From NCBI GenBank assembly GCA_022494885.1, contig JAGVSM010001695.1, positions 62,001-126,000 of the forward strand: a stretch of 64,000 nt of DNA. Reading direction: 5' to 3'. The position numbers and the translations under genes were made by a program. Position 1 is the first letter of the stretch. Each line of letters starts with the position of its first letter. This stretch comes from Micrasema longulum. Its lineage: Eukaryota; Arthropoda; Insecta; Trichoptera; Brachycentridae. Positions 1 to 10,027 of this stretch are shown one piece after another. The notes under the pieces are model-generated. The model made no database searches. It saw only the letters and a program-made list of their open reading frames with translations, and was not told the DNA's origin.

Positions 1-108
1 AGCAATTTTTAATCTTAAAACTGACAATTGAAAACGAAACATATTAATTTCTCCAGACTCGTTTCCAAGCCGATATAGTCTGACGATTGGAAAATGTATA
101 AAATAATT
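1..108 (+). repeat. Interspersed repeat copy, shared with the far end of the window
   Basis: The block with AATTTCTCCA, ACTCGT and TAGTCTGACGATTGGA recurs at 63764-63840 in the same orientation with scattered substitutions. It has no coding content and its family is not recognised. The left edge lies outside the window. Confidence 0.6.
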
Positions 109-289
109 CATTAATTTAAATGGGATGTCCCATGTCGAGGGCACAATATGATATTTTCACAAGTCAGGAATAACGTCAAAAGTATAATATGTATTCAAAT
201 AGGATTTTCACAATTTGAATAATATAACTATTAATGTATTTAAAACAAGTTTTTACAAAAAAAAAATCGTGTTTAAAAATGAGCACATA

Positions 290-437
290 CAAAACGGCTT
301 GCAGTTGGCATCGCGTCATTTTGACGTCACGCGTCATGACAGCCAACCGCGCTTCTAATAAACATTGCGTACAAGTTAAGCGCCAAAACGTCAAACGTGC
401 CGTTCGTTCCAGAGAGCGTAGAACGTCCCGTTAATTC
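290..437. promoter_or_regulatory. CpG-rich island with clustered TGACG half-sites
   Basis: In an otherwise AT-rich area this stretch has many CpGs and a cluster of CRE-like sites around 318-342: CGTCA, TGACGTCA, then GCGTCATGAC. It could be a promoter or enhancer fragment, or the 5' end of a retroelement. No TATA box, start codon context or splice site makes the choice. A function is only inferred. Confidence 0.25.
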
Positions 438-845
438 CAAATATGCATATTTTAAACTTTTATAAAAAAAAATTCCGACGTCGCACAAAAAAAATATTAA
501 TACCGTTGCCATCGTATTTTTTTTGCATTTTTAGAAATAAAAGAAAACGTAAAAAGACCTCATTGGAAATATTTCATTTAATGATTTTGACAATAATAAC
601 ATTCCTTGGTTACGTTTTATTTGACTAACGAGCGCTTTCGCCAAAGTAGGCATCTTCAGGATAGGTAAATCATTTACAACATTTCTACTTTTACACTATT
701 TTTTGGAAAGGTTTTGGGAGATTGGAATATGAGGTAAGTATTAATTTTATTAAGGGACAGACAACATAATAAATAATTTGCAAACAATTTAACAATGAGG
801 AACTACAGCCCTACGGGAAATTGGATAAAAAAAATGTTTTCTTAC
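438..845. other. AT-rich sequence, nothing recognised
   Basis: Short open frames on both strands are low-complexity and have no family resemblance. No inverted termini or RNA signals seen. Confidence 0.5.
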
Positions 846-849
846 GCGG

Positions 850-1225
850 GGTAAAAATTAGAGCATTAAATCGTAGTGCAAAGTTTCTTGAAAATGTACA
901 GAACAAATAATAAAAAATATTTTGATAAAAACGCACTACTTTAAATGACGTCACTGGTTCATGTGAATCAACCTATGATCTGAGAGCTATGGAAGATTTC
1001 CGGTCTGCTTGTCGCTTCTCGACCAATGGGAAGAACTGAATGAGAATAAGCGGAAATAAACCTCTGACGTTACACGCGGAGTTATTTCAGAAACACAATA
1101 CTTTGAAAAATCGTAGCGCCGATAATACGATATATAAAAATTTAAAAAATAATTTTTGATTTAGTTTAACAGTTTACTTACAAATAAAAAAAAAAAAAAA
1201 ACCACTGAACTTCCTCATTGGCAAT
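850..1225 (+). repeat. CRE-containing interspersed repeat, copy 1
   Basis: A second copy lies at 52340-52625. Shared landmarks are an ACTACTTT-AA-TGACGTCA/TACGTCA block, a GCGGAGTTATTT/GCGGAGTAATTT block, CTTTGAAAAATC-TAGCG and CACTGAACTTCC. Similarity is roughly two thirds by eye. No open frame is shared. It is a non-autonomous element of unknown class. Confidence 0.55.
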
Positions 1226-1794
1226 CTGAATTCCAAACACTGAAACTAAGTAAAGAATGTTTCAAATTATAAAAATAGTAAAAAAAATATGAAAAATAAA
1301 CATTAATTATTGAAGGTAGCATTAAATTTTTATTCCTAGTACCTCATCCAGCTTTAATAAATAATACCAACTTATTCCGAATTGATATCAATTTTACGGT
1401 TAGATAATACTTCATTTGAGGAACGATTTTTTTAAATAAAATAATTATGAAGTAGGTAATTAATAATATCTAAGATTATTATAAAAAAAACTTAGGCTCT
1501 AAAAAGCGGCTTATTATGTCAAATCATTTGAATATTACAGTGTTTTATTGACTTTTTTTATATTACTAATCCATAAATATTGATATTTAATGCTTTATAA
1601 AATGGTTGTAAATAAAATTAAACTAGAGAGAATATTAAACACATTTTTTTTGCGTTCATTTGTTGATATACTCACGTTTTTGTTATATGCTTTGATCAAA
1701 AGCGTGCGTACAAGTTATGATAATTGATTTACGTACAATAATTTATTACATGTATTATTTGTCAGGAGCATACTTGAATAAAACTCAAGTATCA
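1226..1794. other. AT-rich sequence, nothing recognised
   Basis: Only a short hairpin is visible near 1771-1790 (TACTTGA, 7-base loop, TCAAGTA), directly beside the following foldback element. Confidence 0.4.
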
Positions 1795-2215
1795 ACGCCG
1801 CGATTATGAACGCGATCTTCATCGGTACATATCGAGACGGTATAAACTAACATTGATATTTATAAACGAAAATGTCTATATTTTTATGAAAGTTTAAGGT
1901 ATCTTTCTAGGTAACCTGTAATTGAATTTGTTAAGAAAAAGAAATGTAAACATATCCTATTTTTTAAACAGAAAACTTAATTTTACTTTGTAGATAAAAT
2001 TAAGTTTTCTGTATGAAAAGCAGAATATGCATATATATTTTTCTTTTAAACATGTTGAATTATAGGATACCAATAAAGACACTTTAAATTTTCGTGCAAA
2101 TATACTCATTTTCGTACACAAATATCGATTATTCTTTATAGACAGTCGAAGATAACTCTGTTAACTTCCCATTAAAAATAGGCCCTGGGCCGCGATTATA
2201 AAGTCTATCTTCGGT
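1795..2215. repeat. Long foldback element (family FB2), copy 1
   Basis: The left arm (about 1795-1960, with TCGGTACATATCGAGACGG and GAAAATGTCTATAT) is the reverse complement of the right arm (about 2036-2165, ending in CATTTTCGTACACAAATATCG). The middle holds a hairpin around 1973-2011: AAAACTTAATTTTA, spacer, TAAAATTAAGTTTT. After the right arm the start of a unit reappears in direct orientation at 2180-2215 (GGCCGCGATTATAAA). Half-copies lie at 51945-52190 and 53545-53690. There is no coding capacity, so it is a non-autonomous foldback/MITE-like element. Confidence 0.65.
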
Positions 2216-3255
2216 CGACCATTATCGGCTGCTGTTCCAAAAAACATCGATGATGTACGCCTTGACAGTGTTTGAACCTATCCTGATCACGCAGTCTGCC
2301 TTCGGTCCTGACAACAAAAGAAGTTGAGGCCATTATCGTGTGAGTTTATTTTGTACGATGCTGAGTATGAGCTACATAGAGTTCGTTTTACATTGGTCAG
2401 AGAATGGTACAAGACATTATCCAAGATTAATATGAATAAATATTGTGTCGTATGATATAAAAATTGGGTGAAATCTGTAGTTGAATTCAGAAAAATAAGA
2501 ACTCAGTCTATTTTTCAACACAATTTTTAACCAAGATCTGCCCGCGCATCTCACGCCTTTGATACTGTCAACTGTCACCTTCTATTTGTTGCTTGTGTCT
2601 TTTAATTTTTCCTCTATCTTATTTGTTTCATTGCGCTTTTCCACTTTAAGCATGCCTTTATTTTCTAGATATACTGATTTTAATAACGTTAAACCTGATT
2701 TTTATTGGTGATCGCAGAATAATATATTGTCAGTCGTCGGTAGTTGCGTCGTCACAAGAAATCTCGTTTTGTCAACTGTGAAACTGTACGTTTTCTGTCA
2801 TGGCGCTGAAAACATCTATAACATAAAGAAAATTGTTTTCAATTTGTGGGTTACCTTCCATACCTTCATTCTCTGACAGTATTTTATCATGATCGGACGT
2901 AATGCTATGTAGAAATATTCCGTCTTGTGTGATGAAACTGTAAAAACAAAACTGATATCTCATTAAGTTTGTAAATACAATCCAATTTATGGAATAGTAA
3001 ATGGATGATCGGCAATATTTTCAAGTACATTTCCAATATTTTGATAGCAGCATGCTTGTTTTGTTTCCGTGGTAACGAGTAACAGTTAAATAAAAATGGA
3101 AAGACCTATAAATTATCTCTTTCTTAAATGACTGATTACGTGTGTATCGTGATAAAGTCACCCTAACAATCCCCTTTTTACAAATTGTGAAAGGTAAAGC
3201 AATATTTATCTTTGATTGGGCATTGAGCAATATCTTTGATTACATTTTTTTATAT
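2216..3255. other. Unassigned sequence
   Basis: Mixed base composition, slightly less AT-rich near 2230-2340. The reading frames at 2772-2963 and 3021-3230 (minus) lack any domain. No element ends could be placed. Confidence 0.4.
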
Positions 3256-3417
3256 GGGATTTACCTTTTTATTTACCTTGTTTATTATATAAAAGGTTTA
3301 TATTAAAAGTTGGTTTTTCTGCTTTTTAATAAGCTTCTAATTTATTCTTAAGTGTAAAGATCCGGAGGACTATTCTATAGTGAGCCATTCAGGAACTTCT
3401 CAGCATTTGCAATGCAA
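3256..3417 (+). repeat. Interspersed repeat shared with 28085-28245
   Basis: Both copies contain TATAAAAGGTTTATAT, a GGATTTTTCTGC/GGTTTTTCTGC block and CAGGAACTTCTCAGCATTTG in the same order. Family unknown. Confidence 0.6.
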
Positions 3418-4401
3418 GGTAAAAAAAGCAATCTGTTAATTTCTCTCAGATTATATTGTGCACGCGGAAACATTGATTGACACAACATAGTAGATAAGTA
3501 AAGGGTCATTTAATAAGAGTAATTGAATGAATGAACTTTTAACGTAAAATATAAAACCAACTTTATTTTACATAAAACGGATATTTTTATATCATGTTAA
3601 ATAATATTTGATGTTTTAAAGATAATGTCGGTCAAATGTCCACCACAGAGTCGTTTAATCCTAGGTCCGATTTTCATTAGTTCTCTCATTAGATGAGCAA
3701 AATAGGAGAAACGAATTTACTACCCTGACAACACTAACGAAATGTCCATTTTGATTTCTTCGACAATCTGACAGATGGAAAAATAATTCAATTTTTAAGT
3801 GCATCCGTTACAGTGCATTCAGAATCCAACTTTTGCTGTGCGAAAAGGTTCAGCAAAAGTTTTTTCTTGTAATTGACCTTCACGTTTTGAATAGCGTTTT
3901 GGTCCATTGGCTAGATAAGAGCTGAGTAATTTGGAGGCATGTATAAAACTGTAAAATTTTCATCAATGGATTGCAGGTCTTCATCAAGCGGATGTGCCGG
4001 CGCATTATCGAGAAGCAACAACGCTTTCAGTGGTAGATTCTTTTTGGATAGGATTTTTTTACTTCAGAGATAAATTCTTCTTCAAGCCACTCAAGAAATA
4101 TAGGTCTCGTAACCCATGCATTTCGTTGCCCCATGTAAGTAAGGTATTTGCTACTTACACATTCATTTGCACATGAAATGTGATCCCATCCTGTTTCTTT
4201 AAGATCCTAGCAGTATTTTTACACTGTAAAAGGACACAACACGGCAACGTTGAATTCAAATCAGGAGTCAATTCAAATACTGAGCGACGTCTACAAAGAA
4301 ACTAATGGGTCAAAACGTAAACCTACCCATTTATGAGTAGTTTAGTCGCCTTCTGTGTTATGCTCGTATGCGGTTTCTGGACTATTTTTAATTCCATGTG
4401 C
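3418..4401 (-). mobile_element. Pogo/Tigger-like DNA transposon remnant with DDE transposase fragment
   Basis: On the minus strand, 4075-3795 translates to a recognisable piece of a DDE_1 (pogo/Tigger/jerky) transposase. It has LLLDNAPAHP, which carries the second catalytic aspartate, then FTVLYMPPNYSALI and, after a stop, PMDQNAIQNVKVNYKKKLL, which carries the third acidic residue. In intact relatives the stop position is glutamine (QPMDQ), so a CAG to TAG change has killed the frame. The first aspartate region is not visible. A second copy at 57676-58320 shares both flanks but lacks this transposase part. Terminal inverted repeats could not be placed, so the edges are those of the homology between the two copies. 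A short frame at about 3560-3700 (minus, with KRLCGGHLTDIIF) is in both copies and is not explained. Confidence 0.7.
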
Positions 4402-4820
4402 ACAAGATTTCGTGTCGTTTTCTGACACATGTAATACGAGCTTAAGATAACGGCTGTTAAAATATTCTCCATTATGGCTGAAGTAATTCCAGCCATGTAC
4501 ATTTGTAGTAATATCACCTGTAAGTCACGTGTAGGTCCCGTTAACTTATTTCTGGCAACTTAAATAAGTAAGGAGTGGTGTGGTGTATGCATGACACATA
4601 TTCTCATATTTTCTTACATGTCTATTACTAGACGTTTCTAGACAAGCCTGTATTGAAGAAGACATATACACTTATTTATACACATCAAATTGTTCTATGT
4701 CCAGGCGGGTAAAGCATACAGTTCTGTATGTGAAATAGACCCGAGATCCCGGAGGAGTGTTATTGACTCGATGACTGCTCTCAGATGAAAATCGTGAAAA
4801 AGGAAATCGAGTGGAGAAAA
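4402..4820. other. Unassigned sequence
   Basis: No coding or repeat resemblance beyond a small hairpin near 4716-4731 (CATACAG/CTGTATG). Confidence 0.4.
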
Positions 4821-4821
4821 G

Positions 4822-5036
4822 TCCGCCTCGTGGTCTAGCGTCACCGCGTTCGCCTACAATGCTTGAGGTTCTGTGTTCGATCCTTAAGAGGGTCGAGAGG
4901 AAATATGTGTAGTTGAAAGAAATTGGTTTTTACTGAAATATTTCATTGTCCCTGGACTGGCACCAGAAGCGTAAGATTGATCACCTTACCTTCCGGCAAC
5001 GTATGATCGAGATATGCTGAATTTCCTTTACAGTGC
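4822..5036 (+). mobile_element. tRNA-derived SINE, family S4, diverged copy
   Basis: The 5' head has tRNA-like polymerase III boxes: TGGTCTAGCGTCA (A box) and GTGTTCGATCC (B box). The body contains ATATTTCATTGTCCCTGGAC and GGCACCAGAAGCGTAAGATT, which match the other S4 copies at 19889-20095, 27921-28045, 29015-29160, 29628-29790, 47107-47283 and 61942-63375. It is diverged and therefore old. Confidence 0.75.
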
Positions 5037-5182
5037 ATTGCAATGCTAATACAATGAACATTTTTCCCGGAAATTAAAAATTAGTTACAAAATAGTATTA
5101 ATATTTAATGCATTAATTTTGTGGTCAAATATTTTACTAAATGTTATTAAATATTTGTACATAACCATTTACCGACTTTTCT

Positions 5183-5230
5183 ATGTCTACCGGTTTCGAG
5201 ACGTATCTACCTGTCTCTTCGTCAGGACAC
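5183..5230 (-). ncRNA. Hammerhead ribozyme-like motif (best example)
   Basis: Read on the minus strand: GTGTC (stem I), CTGACGA, one extra A, GAGAC, a 10-base loop, GTCTC (stem II), GAA, then ACCGGT as a two-base-pair stem III with a CG loop, A at the cleavage position, and GACAT, which pairs with GTGTC to close stem I (one G-U). All invariant core bases of a type I hammerhead (CUGANGA, GAAA, NUH) are present. The extra A at the base of stem II departs from the textbook core. Predicted cleavage is between 5188 and 5187. Activity is not shown. Confidence 0.7.
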
Positions 5231-5406
5231 CAATTAAATCAACATGCAAAACAAACTATACACCTTCAACAAAGTTGTTGCATAAAAATATAAAACTAAC
5301 ACGACATGCATTTTAATTAACAACCCTCACATGCATTGATAAGGTTATGAAAATATTTTATGTTGTGAAAGAAATAGTTGAAGAAGAGAAATAGTTTGTT
5401 TAATTG

Positions 5407-5450
5407 GTGTCCTGATGAAGAGACGGGTACGTTTTGAAACCGGTAGGCAT
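5407..5450 (+). ncRNA. Hammerhead ribozyme-like motif, partner arm
   Basis: Stem I GTGTC (5407-5411) pairs with GGCAT (5446-5450). The core CTGATGA is at 5412-5418, followed by an extra A. Stem II is GAGACG/CGTTTT with a GGTA loop and two G-U pairs. GAAA is at 5436-5439, the mini stem III is ACCGGT, and A5445 is the cleavage base. It mirrors the minus-strand copy 180 bp away. Confidence 0.65.
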
Positions 5451-5540
5451 AAAAAAATTGGTAAGTGGTTCAGTACTAATATTTAATAAAATTTAGTATA
5501 CAATGGTTTTTATGTTACTAATAAGTACATTTTTTAATTA

Positions 5541-5995
5541 ATTAGTCAAGAGTATTTCAGAGACCATCATTAATTTGAACATGAATTTTGTATGACTTTT
5601 GGAAATCACCCAGACGGTACGCTTAACGATCGTCTGTATGTATCTACCGATCGACTACAAAGCCGGATCCTTTTACGTCTCGATACATACACTCATAAAA
5701 ATAGTAAAACAGATGGAAAAAATGTAATAACTAAATTATTTTTTTAGAACGGCAACTTTCTAACGCCTAGATCTGTTAATAGAACAGAATCTAGCGACAT
5801 TATTTTCACATCTAGGCGTTCGTTTTATTAAAGTGACAGTTATGTCGGAGTTTAATTCGAATTTTAAATTTACTTATTTCTCTCTTATATTTTTAATAGA
5901 CTTTTAAGAAAAAAAGTGCCAACCTCAAAACGATATTTTTTTTTAATAAATCATAGTTAAAGGAAAAATTGTTCGGTGGAACTAAATTTTTGCCC
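5541..5995. other. Unassigned sequence with one short inverted repeat
   Basis: AACGCCTAGAT near 5762 is matched by ATCTAGGCGTT near 5810, about 45 bp apart. Otherwise there is nothing recognisable. Confidence 0.4.
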
Positions 5996-6001
5996 CTTTA
6001 A

Positions 6002-6325
6002 TGCGTAGATAAACGTATCGAGGGGTTCTGGACCCGTCAGTATAAACCGATGTACTTACATCAAAACTTGATGGTGGGGGTATCGGTAGTGTACCTTTAT
6101 AGTCGGTCGGGAGATTTTTATCTTCAACTATGACGTCATACTGAAGCTATGTCATTTTAGAGCGTAGATATGTGTACTGTGACGAACATTTCCCCTTGTT
6201 TCATATCGATGTACCTACCCAAAACTTGAAGGTAGGGTCGGTAGTATATCTTTATAATCGCAAGAGGGAATTTATCTTCAGCTATACCATCAAAGTGAAG
6301 GTGTGACGTCTTTATTTTCCCATCG
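6002..6325 (+). repeat. Tandem duplication, two units of about 160 bp
   Basis: Two successive units start at GCGTAGATAAACG (6003) and GCGTAGATATGTG (6162). Shared blocks are CGATGTAC, CAAAACTTGA, GGTAGTATAC/GGTAGTGTAC, CTTTATA, ATCTTCA and TGACGTC near each unit end. The units have diverged by roughly a quarter. Confidence 0.6.
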
Positions 6326-6330
6326 TAATC

Positions 6331-6855
6331 AAGGCCCTGGAAAATAATGAAATATTTAAAAAAATGACAATCGATGAAATTAGGTTCTTTCGACACGACT
6401 GTTAGTTGATTTTAGCAAGGAGGCTGAGAACGAACACGTGAACAAAATTGAACAATACGGCACCTGATACATTATTTGATTTCTACACATGCGCACATGG
6501 TTGATTGCATGCAGGAATGAAAAATAATTATAATAAACTTTGTGTTATCGATCAGGTATGCCTATAATAAAACTGATTCCATTCAACATTAACAATAGAT
6601 TGTTAACATGGAATACTTTATATGCGTTTCATTGGACAAAAGATTGTTTTGTGTCGGTACAGATATACGTCTGTTAACCAAAGCTGGCGCGACCACCACA
6701 TTTACACATTGTGTAGTATATGTAAATAAGCGCATGTTATAACATCGCACGGCATACGCATTATAAAAATAATCTGCTTCTCTCGCGCTCAAATACGTTT
6801 ATTTACTTTAATTTATCAAAATAATACATCCGCCATTTTCACAAAAAAATATAAT
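6331..6855. other. Unassigned sequence
   Basis: The minus-strand frames at 6157-6396 and 6589-6792 show no domain. No repeat partner found in the window. Confidence 0.4.
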
Positions 6856-7872
6856 ATTTTATTTTATTTTTATTTTATTTTATTTTATTAGGGAAATCAA
6901 CAGTTCTACATACATATTTTTAGTAAACAAACAGATATAGTGTATAAACTCAGAACTAATAACAGATTTCCACATAGTATACAAAGTTAGTAAAGAATAT
7001 ATATATTACATATCAAATAAATACATACAATTTATACATATAAAAATGTTATTTTCAAGTACTCAATAATCAAAGATTTTTTAAATATTAATTTTAAGAA
7101 CATTAAGTTACTGTAAATTGGGCGGGATAAGGACAAAAATGCTTGAAGAGAGGATAAGGAGGGGAGGAGATGTACACATTTATTATTATAATATCTACTA
7201 AGTTACATAATACATTTTTAGTGTAAATTTTAAATCTGACAGAGTGATGTTTGTGTAATCTATATTTTTAAATTTTGTATTGTACATTGAAAAAGTCCTA
7301 CGAAAAAAAGCATTTTTAACATACGATGTTTTACTTATTGGTACATGAAACAGGTGGTACCGTCTACAAATCCTGGCTGGCACATGTATTGTTATTAAAC
7401 CAAGCAGCTCTGTACAGTCAACCATTCCTGTCACAATTTTGTAAAGCAGTAGTTGGTCCGCACACACTCTGCGGTATTGTAGAGAAATGATTCCATGGAA
7501 GGTGGAGGCAGTGAGAGTAGATACATAAGAAATACCGGTTTTGTATTTAAGGTACTTTATAAATTTGTTTTGAATATTTTCTATTCTACTTATATATATG
7601 GCATACTGGGGATTCCATATCTGAGAGGCGTATTCCAAATGGCTTCTGACAAATGTATAATATAATGAAATAAGGGCCTTTGGATTATCAAAGTGTTTAC
7701 TCATTCAAATTATGAAACCTAACGTGCTCAATGCTTTGGAGGTAATTCTATTGATATGCGATTCAAAAAGTAGTTTTGAGTCTAAAACAATCCCAAGATC
7801 TTTAATTTCGTGCTTTCTCATTAGTACATTATTGTTTAGTTTGTAATCAAAATTAAGAATTCTTCGTTACAA
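6856..7872 (-). pseudogene. Jockey-like LINE, 3' part of reverse transcriptase ORF and 3' UTR (family A)
   Basis: The minus-strand frame from 7872 to 7198 encodes the end of the reverse transcriptase ORF of a Jockey-clade LINE. Landmarks are KDLGIVLDSKLLFESHI, then one in-frame stop just before MSKHFDNPKALISLYY, then FVRSHLEYASQIWNP, IENIQNKFIKYL, and a C-terminal NAFFRRTFSMYN. The endonuclease and catalytic YADD parts are missing, so this is a 5'-truncated, dead copy. The 3' UTR runs to 6856 and ends in a (TAAAA)n-like tail. Two further 3' ends of the same family lie at 31960-32580 and 23907-24105. Confidence 0.85.
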
Positions 7873-8235
7873 ATAAACCAAAATTATAGGCCAATTATTG
7901 TTTTCTATATATAACTAAACACAAATAAAAAAAATAAGAAAAAAACATACCCGTATAAAGCCACTCCGTATCATCCTACTTGTAAAAAAATAAAACATAA
8001 CAATAATAATGAAATAGAACATACACAAAGAAAAAGTTTTTTGTTGACTCGGTCTTAAAAATATTTTTTTTTGGCGGATCCATACGGAGTAACCCCAGAT
8101 CAGCATTCCCTCATTTCTTCTTTCAAACAAGAGAAAATAAATATAATATGAAAGCATAAAAAAAAACTAAATATTTAAAATTTGTTTTATAGGTACAGTT
8201 AGATTAAATTCTAATTATTATTTGGAAATAAGGCT
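7873..8235. other. AT-rich sequence with a small inverted repeat
   Basis: CACTCCGTATCATCC near 7961 and GGATCCATACGGAGT near 8078 are imperfect inverted repeats about 110 bp apart. They may be the ends of a tiny MITE. No target duplication was recognised. Confidence 0.3.
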
Positions 8236-8238
8236 GTA

Positions 8239-8785
8239 GCATAGTGTTTCCCAAGGTGGAGGCGTACGCCTCAGAGGCGGGGCACCACGCTATAGAGATG
8301 AGCCACGTCGGCATTCCACATATAAAGGGGAATACTCATCGGTCATACAAAAAAATGCCTGAGATGCACAAAATTAAAATATACGCCAAATTGTACATAA
8401 AATAGAATGAAACCCGTTACAATTTCAATTATTATCTAAAAACATAGAACTGTACAGGATGTAGGAATAATGGCACAGATTTGCGAAGAAACTAACACAA
8501 AATATCATAATATTACTCGGCGGCCTCCGTGGTGTAGTGGTCAAGACGCGAGACTCACGCATGGAAGGTTCCGGGTTCGATTCCCGGTGAGAACACAAAA
8601 ATTAAAAATGTGATTTTTCTCAAGCCTGGGTGCTCTGTGATGTAATTCACCACTGTAATTAGGCCTCCTGGCCTGTTGTGGTGCAAAAAAAAATGTATTA
8701 ATGTAATGCATGCCAGAAAGTTATTATTACTCTTTTCCTCATCTTATTTGGTGAAATGTGGTTTTGACGGAGGCGCCACAATATA
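8239..8785. mobile_element. Possible hAT-like remnant hosting a SINE
   Basis: The GC-rich start AGTGTTTCCCAAGGTGGAGG resembles hAT termini of the CAGTGTTTCCCAA type. Near 8776 the sequence GGAGGCGCCAC could be the matching end. The termini are diverged and no 8-bp duplication is clear, so this is tentative. Confidence 0.3.
8521..8693 (+). mobile_element. tRNA-derived SINE, family S1, full-length
   Basis: The head contains GTGGTGTAGTGGTCAAGACG (A box region) and GGGTTCGATTCCC (B box). The body, from GATTTTTCTCAAGCCTGGGT to GGCCTGTTGTGGTGC, is followed by nine A's at 8685-8693. The same body without the tRNA head is at 16040-16149. It is not a functional tRNA gene because the acceptor stem is not closed and the tail is SINE-like. 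Confidence 0.9.
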
Positions 8786-9043
8786 TATATATATATTTTT
8801 CAAATCAACAGCCTGTATATTTCAAATGAATTTGTATGAGTTTTGTTAACGCGCCAGCACTTGTTAATCGACCTATACGAGTAGGTACACATACGAGAGG
8901 TATGGTTATATTTTTTTCGAAATCAAGAAGCATAATGTAAAACCATTACACAAAATGTCATTGAAAAATTAAATGTTAGATTTATCAGTATGGGCTAAAT
9001 ATATGTTATTTGAACGCACACTACACATTTTAGTACGCATGTA

Positions 9044-9897
9044 CAGTGGTGCCTCGCATAACGAACGCCTCGCACAGCGAACGCTGCACACAACGAACTT
9101 CCTTTTCGTTCATTTCACGATTCATACAACGAACTTCGCTTCACACAACGAACTTCGCTTCACACAACGAAGTCGCCCACTTCACACGATCACTGCCGAT
9201 TTATTGCATCCTTCCGCGCAGGCAGTCGTTAGTCACTGAGCAGTACGCTTAACTTACGCACGTGTCGCAGCAATCATTGAAGAGGATGTAGAGGAGCTTA
9301 TTGAGGAACACAAAGAAGAGCTGACAACTGAAGAGCTCCAAACACTTCTGGCCCAACAACAGGACAATGCTCAAAAGGAAGCGTCATCTGATAACGAGGA
9401 GCAACAATCAAACAATCAACCAATTCCAACTGCTGACATCAAGAACATCCTGGTCAAATGGAAAGCAGTTCAGGAGTTTACCAATGCCCACTATCCGGAT
9501 TCCGCTGAAGCAAACAGGATCAACGACCTGTACTCCGATACTCTTGTCCGTTATTTCCGGCAGATGTTGAAGAAAAGAGAGAAACAAACGACTTTGGACA
9601 GGTTTTTCACTGCACCATCGGCCAAAAAGCGGAAAATGGATGAAGATGTGCAAGATTCGATTATTTCTTAAAATTAAAAAATGTGTGTTTTTTTCATTAT
9701 GTTTTTAGATGTATCTAAATAAAAATAATAACAAAAAATTTATCTTTTTTTTATGTCATCTTACCATATTTTATGCTACAGAACGAATTATTTTTTTAAC
9801 ATGTATTGTTATGGGAAAACGCGTTTCACATAACGAACTTTTCGCATAACGAACTTGCTCCTGGAACGAATTAAGTTCGTTGTGTGAGGCACCACTG
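9044..9897 (+). mobile_element. Tigger-like DNA transposon, complete ends, internally deleted
   Basis: The element opens with CAGTGGTGCCTCGCATAACG and closes with the reverse complement-like GTGAGGCACCACTG. TA sits on both sides (9042-9043 and 9898-9899), the target duplication of the Tc1/mariner/pogo group. The inner end repeats contain several ACGAACTT motifs in both orientations (TCACACAACGAACTTCGCT is tandemly repeated near 9140-9172). Only 854 bp remain, about a third of an autonomous element. The missing piece is the DNA-binding and catalytic part of the transposase. Confidence 0.9.
9240..9671 (+). pseudogene. C-terminal fragment of a Tigger (TIGD1-like) transposase
   Basis: The frame is open from after a TGA at 9237-9239 to TAA at 9669-9671, with no usable ATG at its start. 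It encodes EEDVEELIEEHKEELTTEEL, which is typical of the region after the DDE domain in TIGD1-type proteins, then a Gln/Asn-rich linker, then KKREKQTTLDRFFTAPSAKK, with a PIP-box-like QTTLDRFF and a basic nuclear-localisation-type run KKRK. The DDE catalytic domain and helix-turn-helix are absent through internal deletion. The remaining frame has no stop, so the deletion or insertion is fairly recent. Confidence 0.85.
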
Positions 9898-10027
9898 TAT
9901 TTTTAATTTTATTCAAGTAAATGGCACTTAGTACCTTTTCAGTAACTTCAGTTACATTTAATTGTTTAATTCGTTTAAAGAGTTCTTTAGTTACTGTTAA
10001 ATAATAGACTGTAGATATAAATATATA

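Larger units (their letters stand above)
5105..5510. mobile_element. Palindromic element with paired outward-facing hammerhead-like motifs
   Basis: The left half is the imperfect reverse complement of the right half over about 200 bp. Matching blocks include CACCAATTAAA/TTTAATTGGTG next to the centre and AATATTTAATAA-ATTTAGTA near the outer edges. Each arm carries one hammerhead-like motif, on the minus strand at 5183-5230 and on the plus strand at 5407-5450, both reading away from the centre. There is no open frame. The layout resembles the termini of Penelope-like retroelements or a non-autonomous retrozyme-like derivative. That class is an inference from the motif. Confidence 0.65.

Noticed and set aside
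7962..8093. MITE from the ACTCCGTAT/ATACGGAGT pair
   Set aside because: The inverted match is short and imperfect, no target duplication was found, and there is no second copy in the window.
8521..8600. Functional tRNA gene
   Set aside because: A and B boxes are present, but the stems do not close and a SINE body with poly(A) follows. The same applies to the heads at 11766, 37573, 41671, 47107 and 63375.
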